NCBI RefSeq assembly: GCF_002161445.1
Contig: NZ_NFHT01000006.1
Coordinates: 1 to 64,000 of the forward strand
DNA from: Alistipes sp. An66
Lineage (GTDB): Bacteria; Bacteroidota; Bacteroidia; Bacteroidales; Rikenellaceae
Direction: 5' to 3'
Length of the DNA: 64,000 nt
The notes under the pieces are model-generated. The model worked only from the letters and a program-made list of their open reading frames with translations. It had not been told where the DNA came from and did no database searches. Below are positions 57,433-64,000 of the stretch, one piece after another. The first letter of the stretch is position 1, and every line of letters begins with the position of its first letter. A program made the position numbers and the translations under genes.

Positions 57433-57485
57433 GGGTTTTGGGACAAATTTGGGGTTCGATTCTACAAAATCGAAAGAGTTTTGCA
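57433..57485 (+). promoter_or_regulatory. PUL upstream element B (shared motif)
   Basis: Contains GGACAAA at 57441-57447 and ACAAAAT at 57464-57470, the same order and exact 23-bp start-to-start spacing as the element at 35893-35945 upstream of GH88, with further matches around both half-sites. Probable common regulator site. Confidence 0.55.
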
Positions 57486-57538
57486 CATGATCCGGGATTT
57501 TGGGGACAAACTCCGGGCCCGCAGTCGGGCGATTGTCC

Positions 57539-57546
57539 TAATTTTG
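57539..57546 (+). promoter_or_regulatory. -7 box candidate for sulfatase operon
   Basis: TAATTTTG matches TAnnTTTG, 108 bp before the sulfatase start. It overlaps an inverted GGACAAA site, so a regulator bound there could affect polymerase access. Confidence 0.4.
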
Positions 57547-57654
57547 TCCGAGAAAACGAATGCGACGGTCCGTCTCTCCGCCGTTCCGCGCGCCGCCCTG
57601 TTTTCGGGCGCGCCGCCCGGCGTCGGGCTTCGGACCGCAAACCTGAAACCGACC

Positions 57655-59070
57655 ATGAACTTCGCAACCCCGACCGCCGTGGCAGCCACGCTTGCCGCCC
57701 TGACGGCAGCGGCCGACGGCACCGCCGCCCCTGCCGTCGCCTCCAAACCGGCCCCATCCGCCGGTCAACACCCCGACATCATCGTCATCATGACCGACCA
57801 GCAGACGGCCGGAGCCATGTCGTGCGCCGGCAACCCGTGGGTCCGCACGCCGGCAATGGATGCACTGGCGGCCGACGGCGTGCGTTTCACGCGGGCCTAC
57901 TGTCCCTATCCGTTGAGCGGGCCGTGCCGAGCCTCGCTCGTGACGGGACGGATGCCCTTCGAAGTGGGGGCCGCCGACAACGGCATCCGACCCTCGGCCG
58001 AGGCGTTGCGCGAGGGGATCGGCCACCGCATGTCGGCTGCGGGCTACGAATGCCTCTACGCGGGGAAGTGGCACGTTCCGGAGGTGAACCTCCCGGATTC
58101 GGGCACGGGCTTCCGCCGCATCTCGAAGATGGACGACCCGACGCTGGCCGCGGCCTGCGACGCCGCACTCGGGGCCTGCGACGGACGCAAGCCGCTCTTC
58201 CTGGTGGCGTCGCTGCTCAATCCGCACGAGATCTGCGAATACGGGCGCAACGAGACGCTGCAATACGGCGAGCTGGAACCCTTCGCAACCGGGGAGTGCC
58301 CGAACCTTCCGGCGAACTTCATGCCCTCGACCTACGCGGCCGAGGCCCTGACGTTGGAACGCGCCGCTTCGCCCCGCTACCACGACACCGGCACCTACAC
58401 CGAGGATGACTGGCGCCGTTACCTGTATGCCTACTACCGTTTTGTCGAGCGGGTCGACCACGAGGTCGGGCGGCTGATCGAGGTGCTCAAAAAATACAGG
58501 CTTTACGACGATGCGGTGATCCTCTTCCTTTCGGACCACGGCGACGGTGCGGCGGCCCACGGCTGGAACCAGAAGTGGAACTTGCAGGAGGAGGTCATCA
58601 ACGTGCCGCTGATCGTCAAGTCGCCGAAAGGCGCGGGGCTTCGGGGTGCGGTGAACGCCGCGGCGCTGTCGAACGTCGGACTGGACCTCTACGCCACGGT
58701 GTGCGACTATGCGGGCGTATCGCCCGATGCCGGGCGCTACCGGGGGCGGAGCCTGCGTCCGGTAGCCGAGGGGCGTGCGGAGACGCTCCATGAGGAGGTC
58801 TTTGTCGAGACGCTGCTTTCGGGTGTCGGGATGCGCGGATGGAGCATCGTCGGACCGCGCTACAAATATGTCCTCTACCAGTGGGGCCGCAACCGCGAGG
58901 CGCTCTACGACTTGCAGTCCGATCCGGGTGAAATGGTCAATCTGGCCGTCGACCGCCGCTATTTTGGGGAACTCGTCCGCCTGCGCCGGGCACTTTACGA
59001 ATGGGGCGTGCGGATCGGCGAGCAGCGCCTGATCCGGAATCTACGCCCCTGGGCCGGATCGGAGGAGTGA
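57655..59070 (+). CDS. S1 family sulfatase, BT1596-like (uronate 2-O-sulfatase)
   Basis: Removes sulfate ester, probably the 2-O-sulfate of the unsaturated uronic acid on lyase products. The 471 residues include an export signal (about 1-30). The formylglycine site is PLSGPCRASLVTGR with Ser88 in S-x-P-C-R, so it is a Ser-type sulfatase needing an anaerobic maturase. Metal residues are in IMTDQQ (Asp48) and LFLSDHGDGAAAHGWNQK. Distinctive stretches NPHEICEYGRNE, ECPNLPANF and DDWRRYLYAYYRFVERVD closely resemble BT1596 from B. thetaiotaomicron as I remember it. The start at 57655 gives the signal peptide. It leads an operon with the next sulfatase. Confidence 0.88.
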   Translation: MNFATPTAVAATLAALTAAADGTAAPAVASKPAPSAGQHPDIIVIMTDQQTAGAMSCAGNPWVRTPAMDALAADGVRFTRAYCPYPLSGPCRASLVTGRMPFEVGAADNGIRPSAEALREGIGHRMSAAGYECLYAGKWHVPEVNLPDSGTGFRRISKMDDPTLAAACDAALGACDGRKPLFLVASLLNPHEICEYGRNETLQYGELEPFATGECPNLPANFMPSTYAAEALTLERAASPRYHDTGTYTEDDWRRYLYAYYRFVERVDHEVGRLIEVLKKYRLYDDAVILFLSDHGDGAAAHGWNQKWNLQEEVINVPLIVKSPKGAGLRGAVNAAALSNVGLDLYATVCDYAGVSPDAGRYRGRSLRPVAEGRAETLHEEVFVETLLSGVGMRGWSIVGPRYKYVLYQWGRNREALYDLQSDPGEMVNLAVDRRYFGELVRLRRALYEWGVRIGEQRLIRNLRPWAGSEE

Positions 59071-59207
59071 AGCTCCGCCGCGGCCTCCGTGCGGAGCCTG
59101 CCGGGCTTCTCCCGGCGCCGGATCCGAACCGGGACAAGCCGGGGAATCCCCGAACCGAAAGAGAACCGGAACAATCCGGAAAACCGTTGACCGGAACCAT
59201 AACCTGT

Positions 59208-60878
59208 ATGAAAAACCTCGAAACCTTGCGGACGGGCGTGCGTTGCGCCGCCGTGCCGCTGACGCTGGCGACCCTTTCGGGTTGCGGCGGGGGGCAGCCC
59301 GAGCGCCCCAACATTCTGGTGATGATGACCGACGACCACACGGCGCAGGCGATGAGCTGCTACGGGAGCCTTTTGGTCGAGACCCCGAATCTCGACCGCC
59401 TGGCGCGCGAAGGGATGCTCTTCGAGAATTGCTATGTCTCGAATGCCATTTCGGGGCCTTCGCGGGCCTGCATCCTCACGGGCAAGTACAGCCACGTGAA
59501 CGGCTTCACGGACAATTCGCGGACCTTCGACGGCGACCAGCAGACCTTCCCGAAACTGTTGCACGCGGCGGGCTACCAGACGGCGATGATCGGCAAGTGG
59601 CACCTCAATTCGGACCCGCAGGGGTTCGACTTTTGGAGCATACTCGTCGGGCAGGGCGAGTACTACGCGCCGCGGTTCATCGAGAACGGCGAAGAGCGCA
59701 CCGAGGAGGGCTACGTCACGGACATCATTACGGACAAGGCGATCGACTTTCTCGAACACCGCGATCCCTCGCGGCCCTTTGCCCTGTTGTACTACCACAA
59801 GGCGCCGCACCGCAACTGGATGCCGGCGCAGCGGCACCTGGGGATGAACGATGCGCGGGTCTACCCCGAGCCGTTCAACCTGCTGGACGACTATTCGGGG
59901 CGCGGAAGCGCCGCGCGCGAACAGGCGATGGAGATCGGGCGCGACATGTGGCCCGAGTGGGATCTGAAACTGATGACTCCCGAGCGTCTGGCGCAGTCTT
60001 ACGAGCTGGCGGCCTCGGGGGATGCGAACAAGGACGACGTGTCGCGTGCGAACGACTGGCGGAGCAGCGTCATGCAGTATCAGGCGGCCTACAACCGGAT
60101 GACCGATGCCGAGAAGGAGCGCTGGAACGCGGCCTATGCTCCGCGGATCGCCGAGTACGAACGCCTGAAACGGACGGCCACGCCCGACGAGCTGACGCGC
60201 TGGAAATACCAGCAGTACATGAAGGACTACTGCGCCGTCATCACGGCCGTGGACGAGAACGTCGGGCGGCTGCTGGACTATCTGGAACGGATCGGCGAGC
60301 TGGACAACACGATCCTCGTCTACACGTCGGACCAGGGCTTCTTCCTGGGCGAGCACGGGTGGTTCGACAAGCGCTTCATGTACGAGGAGTGCCAGCGCAC
60401 GCCGCTTCTGGTGCGCTACCCGAAGGCCGTCGGGGCGGGTACGCGGAGCCGGGCGCTGGCCATGAACATCGATCTGGCGCCGACGTTCGTCGAGATGGCG
60501 GGTCTTCCGGTTCCCGACGACATGCAGGGACGTTCGCTGCGCGGGGTGCTGACCTCGGGCGGCGAGGCCCCCGAGGGTTGGCGCACGGGGGTCTACTACC
60601 ACTACTATGAATACCCGTCGTGGCACTCCGTGAAGCGCCACTACGGCATCCGCACGGCCGACTACAAACTGATCCACTTCTACAACGACGTCGACGAGTG
60701 GGAACTCTACGACCTGAAACACGATCCGCACGAGATGCGTAACGTCTACGACGATCCGGCCTATGCCGGGATCCGCAGGCAGCTGCACGCCGAACTGGAA
60801 GCGTTGCAGGCCGAGTGCGGGGATGCGGATCCGTGCGAACGGGAGTACGAGTTCTTCCGGGGGTCCGACAACCTGTGA
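59208..60878 (+). CDS. S1 family sulfatase, BT4656-like (GlcNAc-6-O-sulfatase)
   Basis: A lipoprotein sulfatase of 556 residues (lipobox LATLSGC, Cys26). The active site is SNAISGPSRACILTGK, with Ser82 as the formylglycine precursor. Metal-binding Asp42 and Asp43 (MMTDDHT) and YTSDQGFFLGEHGWFDKRFMYEE are present. The strings NGFTDNSRTFDGDQQTFPKLL, GKWHLNSDPQGFDFWSIL and YHKAPHRNWMP are those of the N-acetylglucosamine-6-sulfatase group (S1_11, BT4656-like), so the expected target is the 6-O-sulfate of glucosamine in heparan sulfate products. The start at 59208 was set by the lipobox. Confidence 0.9.
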   Translation: MKNLETLRTGVRCAAVPLTLATLSGCGGGQPERPNILVMMTDDHTAQAMSCYGSLLVETPNLDRLAREGMLFENCYVSNAISGPSRACILTGKYSHVNGFTDNSRTFDGDQQTFPKLLHAAGYQTAMIGKWHLNSDPQGFDFWSILVGQGEYYAPRFIENGEERTEEGYVTDIITDKAIDFLEHRDPSRPFALLYYHKAPHRNWMPAQRHLGMNDARVYPEPFNLLDDYSGRGSAAREQAMEIGRDMWPEWDLKLMTPERLAQSYELAASGDANKDDVSRANDWRSSVMQYQAAYNRMTDAEKERWNAAYAPRIAEYERLKRTATPDELTRWKYQQYMKDYCAVITAVDENVGRLLDYLERIGELDNTILVYTSDQGFFLGEHGWFDKRFMYEECQRTPLLVRYPKAVGAGTRSRALAMNIDLAPTFVEMAGLPVPDDMQGRSLRGVLTSGGEAPEGWRTGVYYHYYEYPSWHSVKRHYGIRTADYKLIHFYNDVDEWELYDLKHDPHEMRNVYDDPAYAGIRRQLHAELEALQAECGDADPCEREYEFFRGSDNL

Positions 60879-60916
60879 CGAATGCGAAAAATCACCGAAA
60901 TAAAACTGCAACAGCG

Positions 60917-62563
60917 ATGGACAGACGAGAATTTCTGAAAACTTCGGGGTGGACCCTGCTGGGCCTTGCTGCGGTGCAGGCCCTGCCGGGCTGCTCGCGC
61001 CTCGGGGACCGGGAGACGCTTCCCGACGATGTGAAACACGACTTCCCGTCGCTCCGGGACTTTCGGGTCTTCTGGGGCGATGTGCACAACCACTGCAACG
61101 TGACCTACGGCCACGGCGACCTGTCGGACGCCCTTGCGGCCGCGGCGCAGCAGCTCGACTTCGTGTCGGTGACGCCGCACGCCCTGTGGCCGGACATTCC
61201 GGGTGAGAACGACCCGCGGCTGAACTGGGTCATCGGCTACCACACCGAGGCGTTCCGGCGGCTGCGGGCGGGGGGCTATGAGAAGTACCGGCGGATGGTC
61301 GAGGCGGCGAACCGTCCGGGCGAGTTCCTGACGTTCGTCTCCTACGAGTGCCACAGCATGGAGCACGGCGACCACGTGGCGCTGTTCCGGGATTTCGACG
61401 TACCGCTCGTGGAGTGCGCGTCGGTTCCCGACCTGAAAGAGCGGCTGAAAGCCTACGCCTGCTACATCACGCCGCACCACATGGGTTACCAGACCGGATT
61501 CCGCGGCTACAACTGGGCGGCCTTCCGCGACGGGGACCCGCAGCTGCCGTTCGTGGAGATGTTCTCGCGGCACGGCCTTGCGGAGAGCGACACGGGCGAC
61601 TACGACTACCTGCACGACATGGGACCGCGCATCTGGGAGGGTTCGATCCAGTACGGGCTGGAACAGGGGCACAAGTTCGGACTGATGTGCTCGACGGACC
61701 AGCATGCCGGTTATCCGGGGAGCTACGGCGACGGCCGCATCGGGGTCTACGCTCCGTCGCTGGACCGCGATGCGCTGTGGGAGCACATGGGTCGGCGGCA
61801 TGTCTGCGGCGTTACGGGCGACAAGATCAAGATCGATTTCCGGATCAACGAAGGCATGCCGGGCGACGTGATCCGGGCCTCGCGGCGGGAGATCTACCTG
61901 AATGTCGAGGCGCAGAACGCCATCGACTACGTGGATGTGATCCGGAACGGACAGTGCGTGGCGCGCCTGAACGGTCCGCACCGTGCTGCGGCGCCCTCCG
62001 ACGAGGTGATCCGCACGAAGGTGAAGGTCAATTTCGGGTGGAACCGCGAGGAGGAGTACGTCCACTGGACGGGGTCGCTGCGGCTCTCCGAGGGGGAGAT
62101 CACCGACATGCAGACCTGCTTCCGGGGTGCGGCGTTCACCTCGCCGCAGCCGGGCGAGACGGAGTTCCGCACGCGGGTGAACCGCGTCGTGGAGCGCGAT
62201 GCCCGCCGCGTGGCGCTGGACCTCTACTCGTCGAAGAATCCCAACGTGATGACGCCGGCCATGCAGGGCGTGGTGCTCGACATCACGGCTCCGCGCACGG
62301 CGCGCCTCGTTGCGGAGTTCAACGGCCGGCGTTACGAACACACGATAGCCGAGCTGCTCGACGGTGCGCGTGCGCACTTCCTGCGGGGGTGGCTCTCGGA
62401 GGCGGTCCAGTTCGAGCGGGCGCAGCCCGAAGCGGCCTTCTGTGTCGGTCACCGCATGGTCGACACGGATGCGCAGCGCGATACGGATTATTATTACGTG
62501 CGGGTGCGCCAGCGTGACGGACAGTGGGGCTGGTCGTCGCCGATCTGGGTGGAAAGGGCCTGA
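60917..62563 (+). CDS. PHP-domain metal-dependent Tat-lipoprotein of unknown function
   Basis: A 548-residue exported protein. The N-terminus MDRREFLKTSGWTLLGLAAVQALPGC combines a twin-arginine pattern with a lipobox (Cys26), so it is probably exported folded with metal bound. A PHP-like metal site starts with VFWGDVHNHCNVTYGHGDL (Asp55, His57, His59), with YECHSMEHGDHVALF, CYITPHHMGYQ, FVEMFSRHG and CSTDQHAGYPG supplying further His/Asp ligands. A beta-rich C-terminal half (about 310-548) resembles DUF3604-type proteins. No reaction is known to me for such proteins in GAG degradation; a phosphoesterase, sulfoesterase or amide hydrolase is possible. It lies between the sulfatases and the ROK kinase, all co-directional and tightly spaced. 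Confidence 0.75.
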   Translation: MDRREFLKTSGWTLLGLAAVQALPGCSRLGDRETLPDDVKHDFPSLRDFRVFWGDVHNHCNVTYGHGDLSDALAAAAQQLDFVSVTPHALWPDIPGENDPRLNWVIGYHTEAFRRLRAGGYEKYRRMVEAANRPGEFLTFVSYECHSMEHGDHVALFRDFDVPLVECASVPDLKERLKAYACYITPHHMGYQTGFRGYNWAAFRDGDPQLPFVEMFSRHGLAESDTGDYDYLHDMGPRIWEGSIQYGLEQGHKFGLMCSTDQHAGYPGSYGDGRIGVYAPSLDRDALWEHMGRRHVCGVTGDKIKIDFRINEGMPGDVIRASRREIYLNVEAQNAIDYVDVIRNGQCVARLNGPHRAAAPSDEVIRTKVKVNFGWNREEEYVHWTGSLRLSEGEITDMQTCFRGAAFTSPQPGETEFRTRVNRVVERDARRVALDLYSSKNPNVMTPAMQGVVLDITAPRTARLVAEFNGRRYEHTIAELLDGARAHFLRGWLSEAVQFERAQPEAAFCVGHRMVDTDAQRDTDYYYVRVRQRDGQWGWSSPIWVERA

Positions 62564-62565
62564 CG

Positions 62566-63504
62566 ATGGAGCGGCATGCCATAGGAATCGACCTCGGTGG
62601 TACTTCGGTGAAGTACGCCGTGGTTGCCGCTTCGGGCCGGATCCTGCACCACGGGGAGCATCCTTCCCGGGCTGCGGAGGGAGCCGACGCGGTTGTGGAA
62701 CAGATCGTGCGGGGGATCGACGCCTGCCGGACGTGGGCCGCGGCGTCGGGTGTCGAACTCTCCGGCGTCGGTATCGGCACGCCGGGGGTGGTCTCCGACG
62801 ACGGGCGCACGGTGCTGGGCGGAGCCGAGAATATCGCGGGATGGGAGAACGTCCCGCTCGCGTCGCGGATCGAGGCGGCGACGGGCCTTCGGACCGTTGC
62901 CGGGAACGACGCCAACGCCATGGCGCTGGGCGAGACGCTCTACGGGGCGGCCCGGGGAGCTACGGACGCGGTTTTCGTGACGGTGGGGACCGGGATCGGC
63001 TGTGGGGTGCTGATCGGCGGCCGCCTCTTCCGCGGCTACCGCGGGCGCGGCATGGAGATGGGTCACATCACGGTCAAGTGCGACGGCGAACGCTGCGCCT
63101 GCGGCGGGGTGGGGTGCCTCGAACACTACGCCTCGACTTCGGCGCTGGTGCGGCGTTTCCGCGCGTTGAGCGGTGCGGCGGAGGCCGATGGCCGCGAGGT
63201 GGTGCGCCGTTACGAAGCGGGCGATCCGGCGGCCGTCCGGGCGCTGGAAGAGCATTGGAACTACCTCTCGCACGGCATTGCCTCGATGGTGAACCTTTTT
63301 GCGCCGCAGCGGGTCGTCGTCGGGGGCGGGATCTCCGAAGCGGGACCCTTCTACCTGGACCGCCTGCGCGAAGGGGTCCGGCGCCAGATGATGTCGGTCT
63401 GCGGTGCGGAGACCGAGATCGTGGCTGCCCGGCTCGGCAACCGGGCCGGAAGTCTCGGGGCTGCGGGCCTGTTTTTCAACAGCCTGAATACGCCGCAGCC
63501 ATGA
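62566..63504 (+). CDS. ROK family sugar kinase
   Basis: A cytoplasmic kinase of 312 residues, probably for glucosamine or N-acetylglucosamine released from GAG disaccharides. It has the ATP-binding AIGIDLGGTSVKYAVV, GIGTPGVV, catalytic Asp115 in GNDANAMALGE, VFVTVGTGIGCGVLIGG and the ROK zinc motif with His167, Cys177, Cys179 and Cys184 (CACGGVGCLEH). There is no N-terminal helix-turn-helix, so it is a kinase rather than a NagC-type repressor. It starts 2 bp after the PHP gene, and its own stop overlaps the next start. Glucose remains an alternative substrate. Confidence 0.9.
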   Translation: MERHAIGIDLGGTSVKYAVVAASGRILHHGEHPSRAAEGADAVVEQIVRGIDACRTWAAASGVELSGVGIGTPGVVSDDGRTVLGGAENIAGWENVPLASRIEAATGLRTVAGNDANAMALGETLYGAARGATDAVFVTVGTGIGCGVLIGGRLFRGYRGRGMEMGHITVKCDGERCACGGVGCLEHYASTSALVRRFRALSGAAEADGREVVRRYEAGDPAAVRALEEHWNYLSHGIASMVNLFAPQRVVVGGGISEAGPFYLDRLREGVRRQMMSVCGAETEIVAARLGNRAGSLGAAGLFFNSLNTPQP

Positions 63505-64000
63505 ACCGGATTCTGCTGATTGCGGCGCTGCTGACCGGAATGCCGGCCGCGGCGCAACCCCTGCTTCCCGCCGAGAAACGACTCGACCGACCGTCCCTGC
63601 ACCCGCGCTACCGGGAGTGGATGCAGCCCGCCGGAGGTGTCTCCGTGCCGCGGAATCCGCCGGCGCTGCTCTGGCCGGCGGGCGGTGATGATGTGTCCGG
63701 CTACCGGGTCGAGTTCTCTTCGTCGCCGGACTTTCCGTCCGACAAAACGCGGACCGGCGATCAGGAGTGGGCCGTCTGCGCGCTCCATACGCCGCTGGCG
63801 CCGGGGCGCTACTGGTGGCGGGTGACGGCCTTCACGCGGGACGGGGTCCCGCAACGCTCGGAGACGTGCGATTTCGTGGTGCCGGATTCCGCACGCCGCT
63901 TCGCCACGCCGACGGGCGGCGAACTCGTGCGGCGGATCGCCGCGATGCCCCACCACCGGCTCTACGTCACGCGCGACGGCCTCGGGGCGTTCCGCACCCG
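63501..64000 (+). CDS. Heparinase II/III-like lyase, N-terminal part (cut by window end)
   Basis: The ATG overlaps the ROK kinase stop (ATGA). The visible 166 residues are open to the window edge. They begin with a signal peptide (MNRILLIAALLTGMPAAAQP), then RPSLHPRYREWMQPAGG and a fibronectin-like segment (NPPALLWPAGGDDVSGYRVEFSSSPDFPSDKTRTGDQEWAVCALHTPLAPGRYWWRVTAF). After that comes the start of a helical domain, MPHHRLYVTRDGLGAFR. This order is that of DUF4962-containing heparinase II/III proteins (PL15/PL21-type and relatives). The exact family cannot be decided from the fragment. Position fits an exo-acting lyase of the locus. Confidence 0.7.
   Translation, partial: MNRILLIAALLTGMPAAAQPLLPAEKRLDRPSLHPRYREWMQPAGGVSVPRNPPALLWPAGGDDVSGYRVEFSSSPDFPSDKTRTGDQEWAVCALHTPLAPGRYWWRVTAFTRDGVPQRSETCDFVVPDSARRFATPTGGELVRRIAAMPHHRLYVTRDGLGAFRT

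Larger units (their letters stand above)
57204..57654. promoter_or_regulatory. Divergent regulatory region between lyase and sulfatase units
   Basis: A 451-bp non-coding stretch. The reading frame upstream of the sulfatase start has no family similarity, so I treat it as untranslated. It holds a minus-strand -7 box (TATCTTTG, 57298-57305) for the lyase operon, a plus-strand -7 box (TAATTTTG, 57539-57546) for the sulfatase operon, and several GGACAAA sites (57441 and 57504 on plus; 57543-57549 on minus). The copy at 57441 is part of the spaced element shared with the GH88 promoter region. Confidence 0.6.

Noticed and set aside
57316..57654. N-terminal extension of the first sulfatase
   Set aside because: No similarity to sulfatases, and it covers the divergent promoter region with the repeated GGACAAA sites; the ATG at 57655 gives a signal peptide.

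Overview
The window is chromosomal DNA from a GC-rich member of the Bacteroidota, most likely a gut Alistipes or close Rikenellaceae relative. The evidence is a SusC/SusD pair, many lipoprotein and SPI signal peptides, Ser-type sulfatases, promoters of the TAnnTTTG type, a PG0541-like RND partner and high GC throughout. The genus is an inference; no rRNA gene is present to test it.

Layout. (1) 1-1.8 kb: AT-rich sequence with a strong hairpin, a C-terminally truncated Bacteroidota tyrosine integrase, unusual inverted repeats and a tRNA-Ala(GGC) gene. This looks like the edge or relic of an integrated element. (2) 1.9-6.9 kb, minus strand: korBA (2-oxoacid:ferredoxin oxidoreductase) and kduI-kduD, which process 4-deoxy-5-keto-uronate released from glycosaminoglycan (GAG) or pectin lyase products. 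(3) 7.0-9.8 kb: a LexA/CI-like S24 repressor divergent from a small unknown gene and an intact but orphan phage terminase large subunit, with a repeat-rich operator between them. (4) 10-21.2 kb: a BACON lipoprotein behind tsaD; then divergently tamB-exbB-exbD-tonB-DUF1573-SAH/MTA deaminase and tpx. (5) 21.2-35.8 kb: glgB divergent from a POT peptide transporter; a TetR-regulated TolC/MFP/RND pump with a PG0541-like partner; a GH97; an MBL hydrolase and an SDR.

(6) 36 kb to the right edge: a large GAG polysaccharide utilization locus (PUL). The first plus-strand unit is GH88, PL12, a surface glycan-binding lipoprotein, SusC, SusD, then after a terminator PL8 and GH95. A convergent minus-strand unit carries PL12, PL12 and PL13 (heparinase I). 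A divergent plus-strand unit carries a BT1596-like sulfatase, a BT4656-like sulfatase, a PHP-domain Tat-lipoprotein of unknown function, a ROK sugar kinase and the start of a further heparinase II/III-type lyase cut by the window end.

Working model: surface or periplasmic lyases (PL13, PL12, PL8) cleave heparin/heparan sulfate and possibly chondroitin/hyaluronan. SusCD plus the glycan-binding protein import oligosaccharides. Sulfatases and GH88 strip sulfate and the unsaturated uronic acid. The ROK kinase takes the amino sugar and KduI/KduD the uronate. The TonB/ExbBD set at 17-19 kb could energise SusC. The mix of heparinases with PL8 and a GH95 fucosidase-family enzyme, the unknown PHP protein, and a spaced motif shared by the two PUL promoter regions are the main points of novelty.
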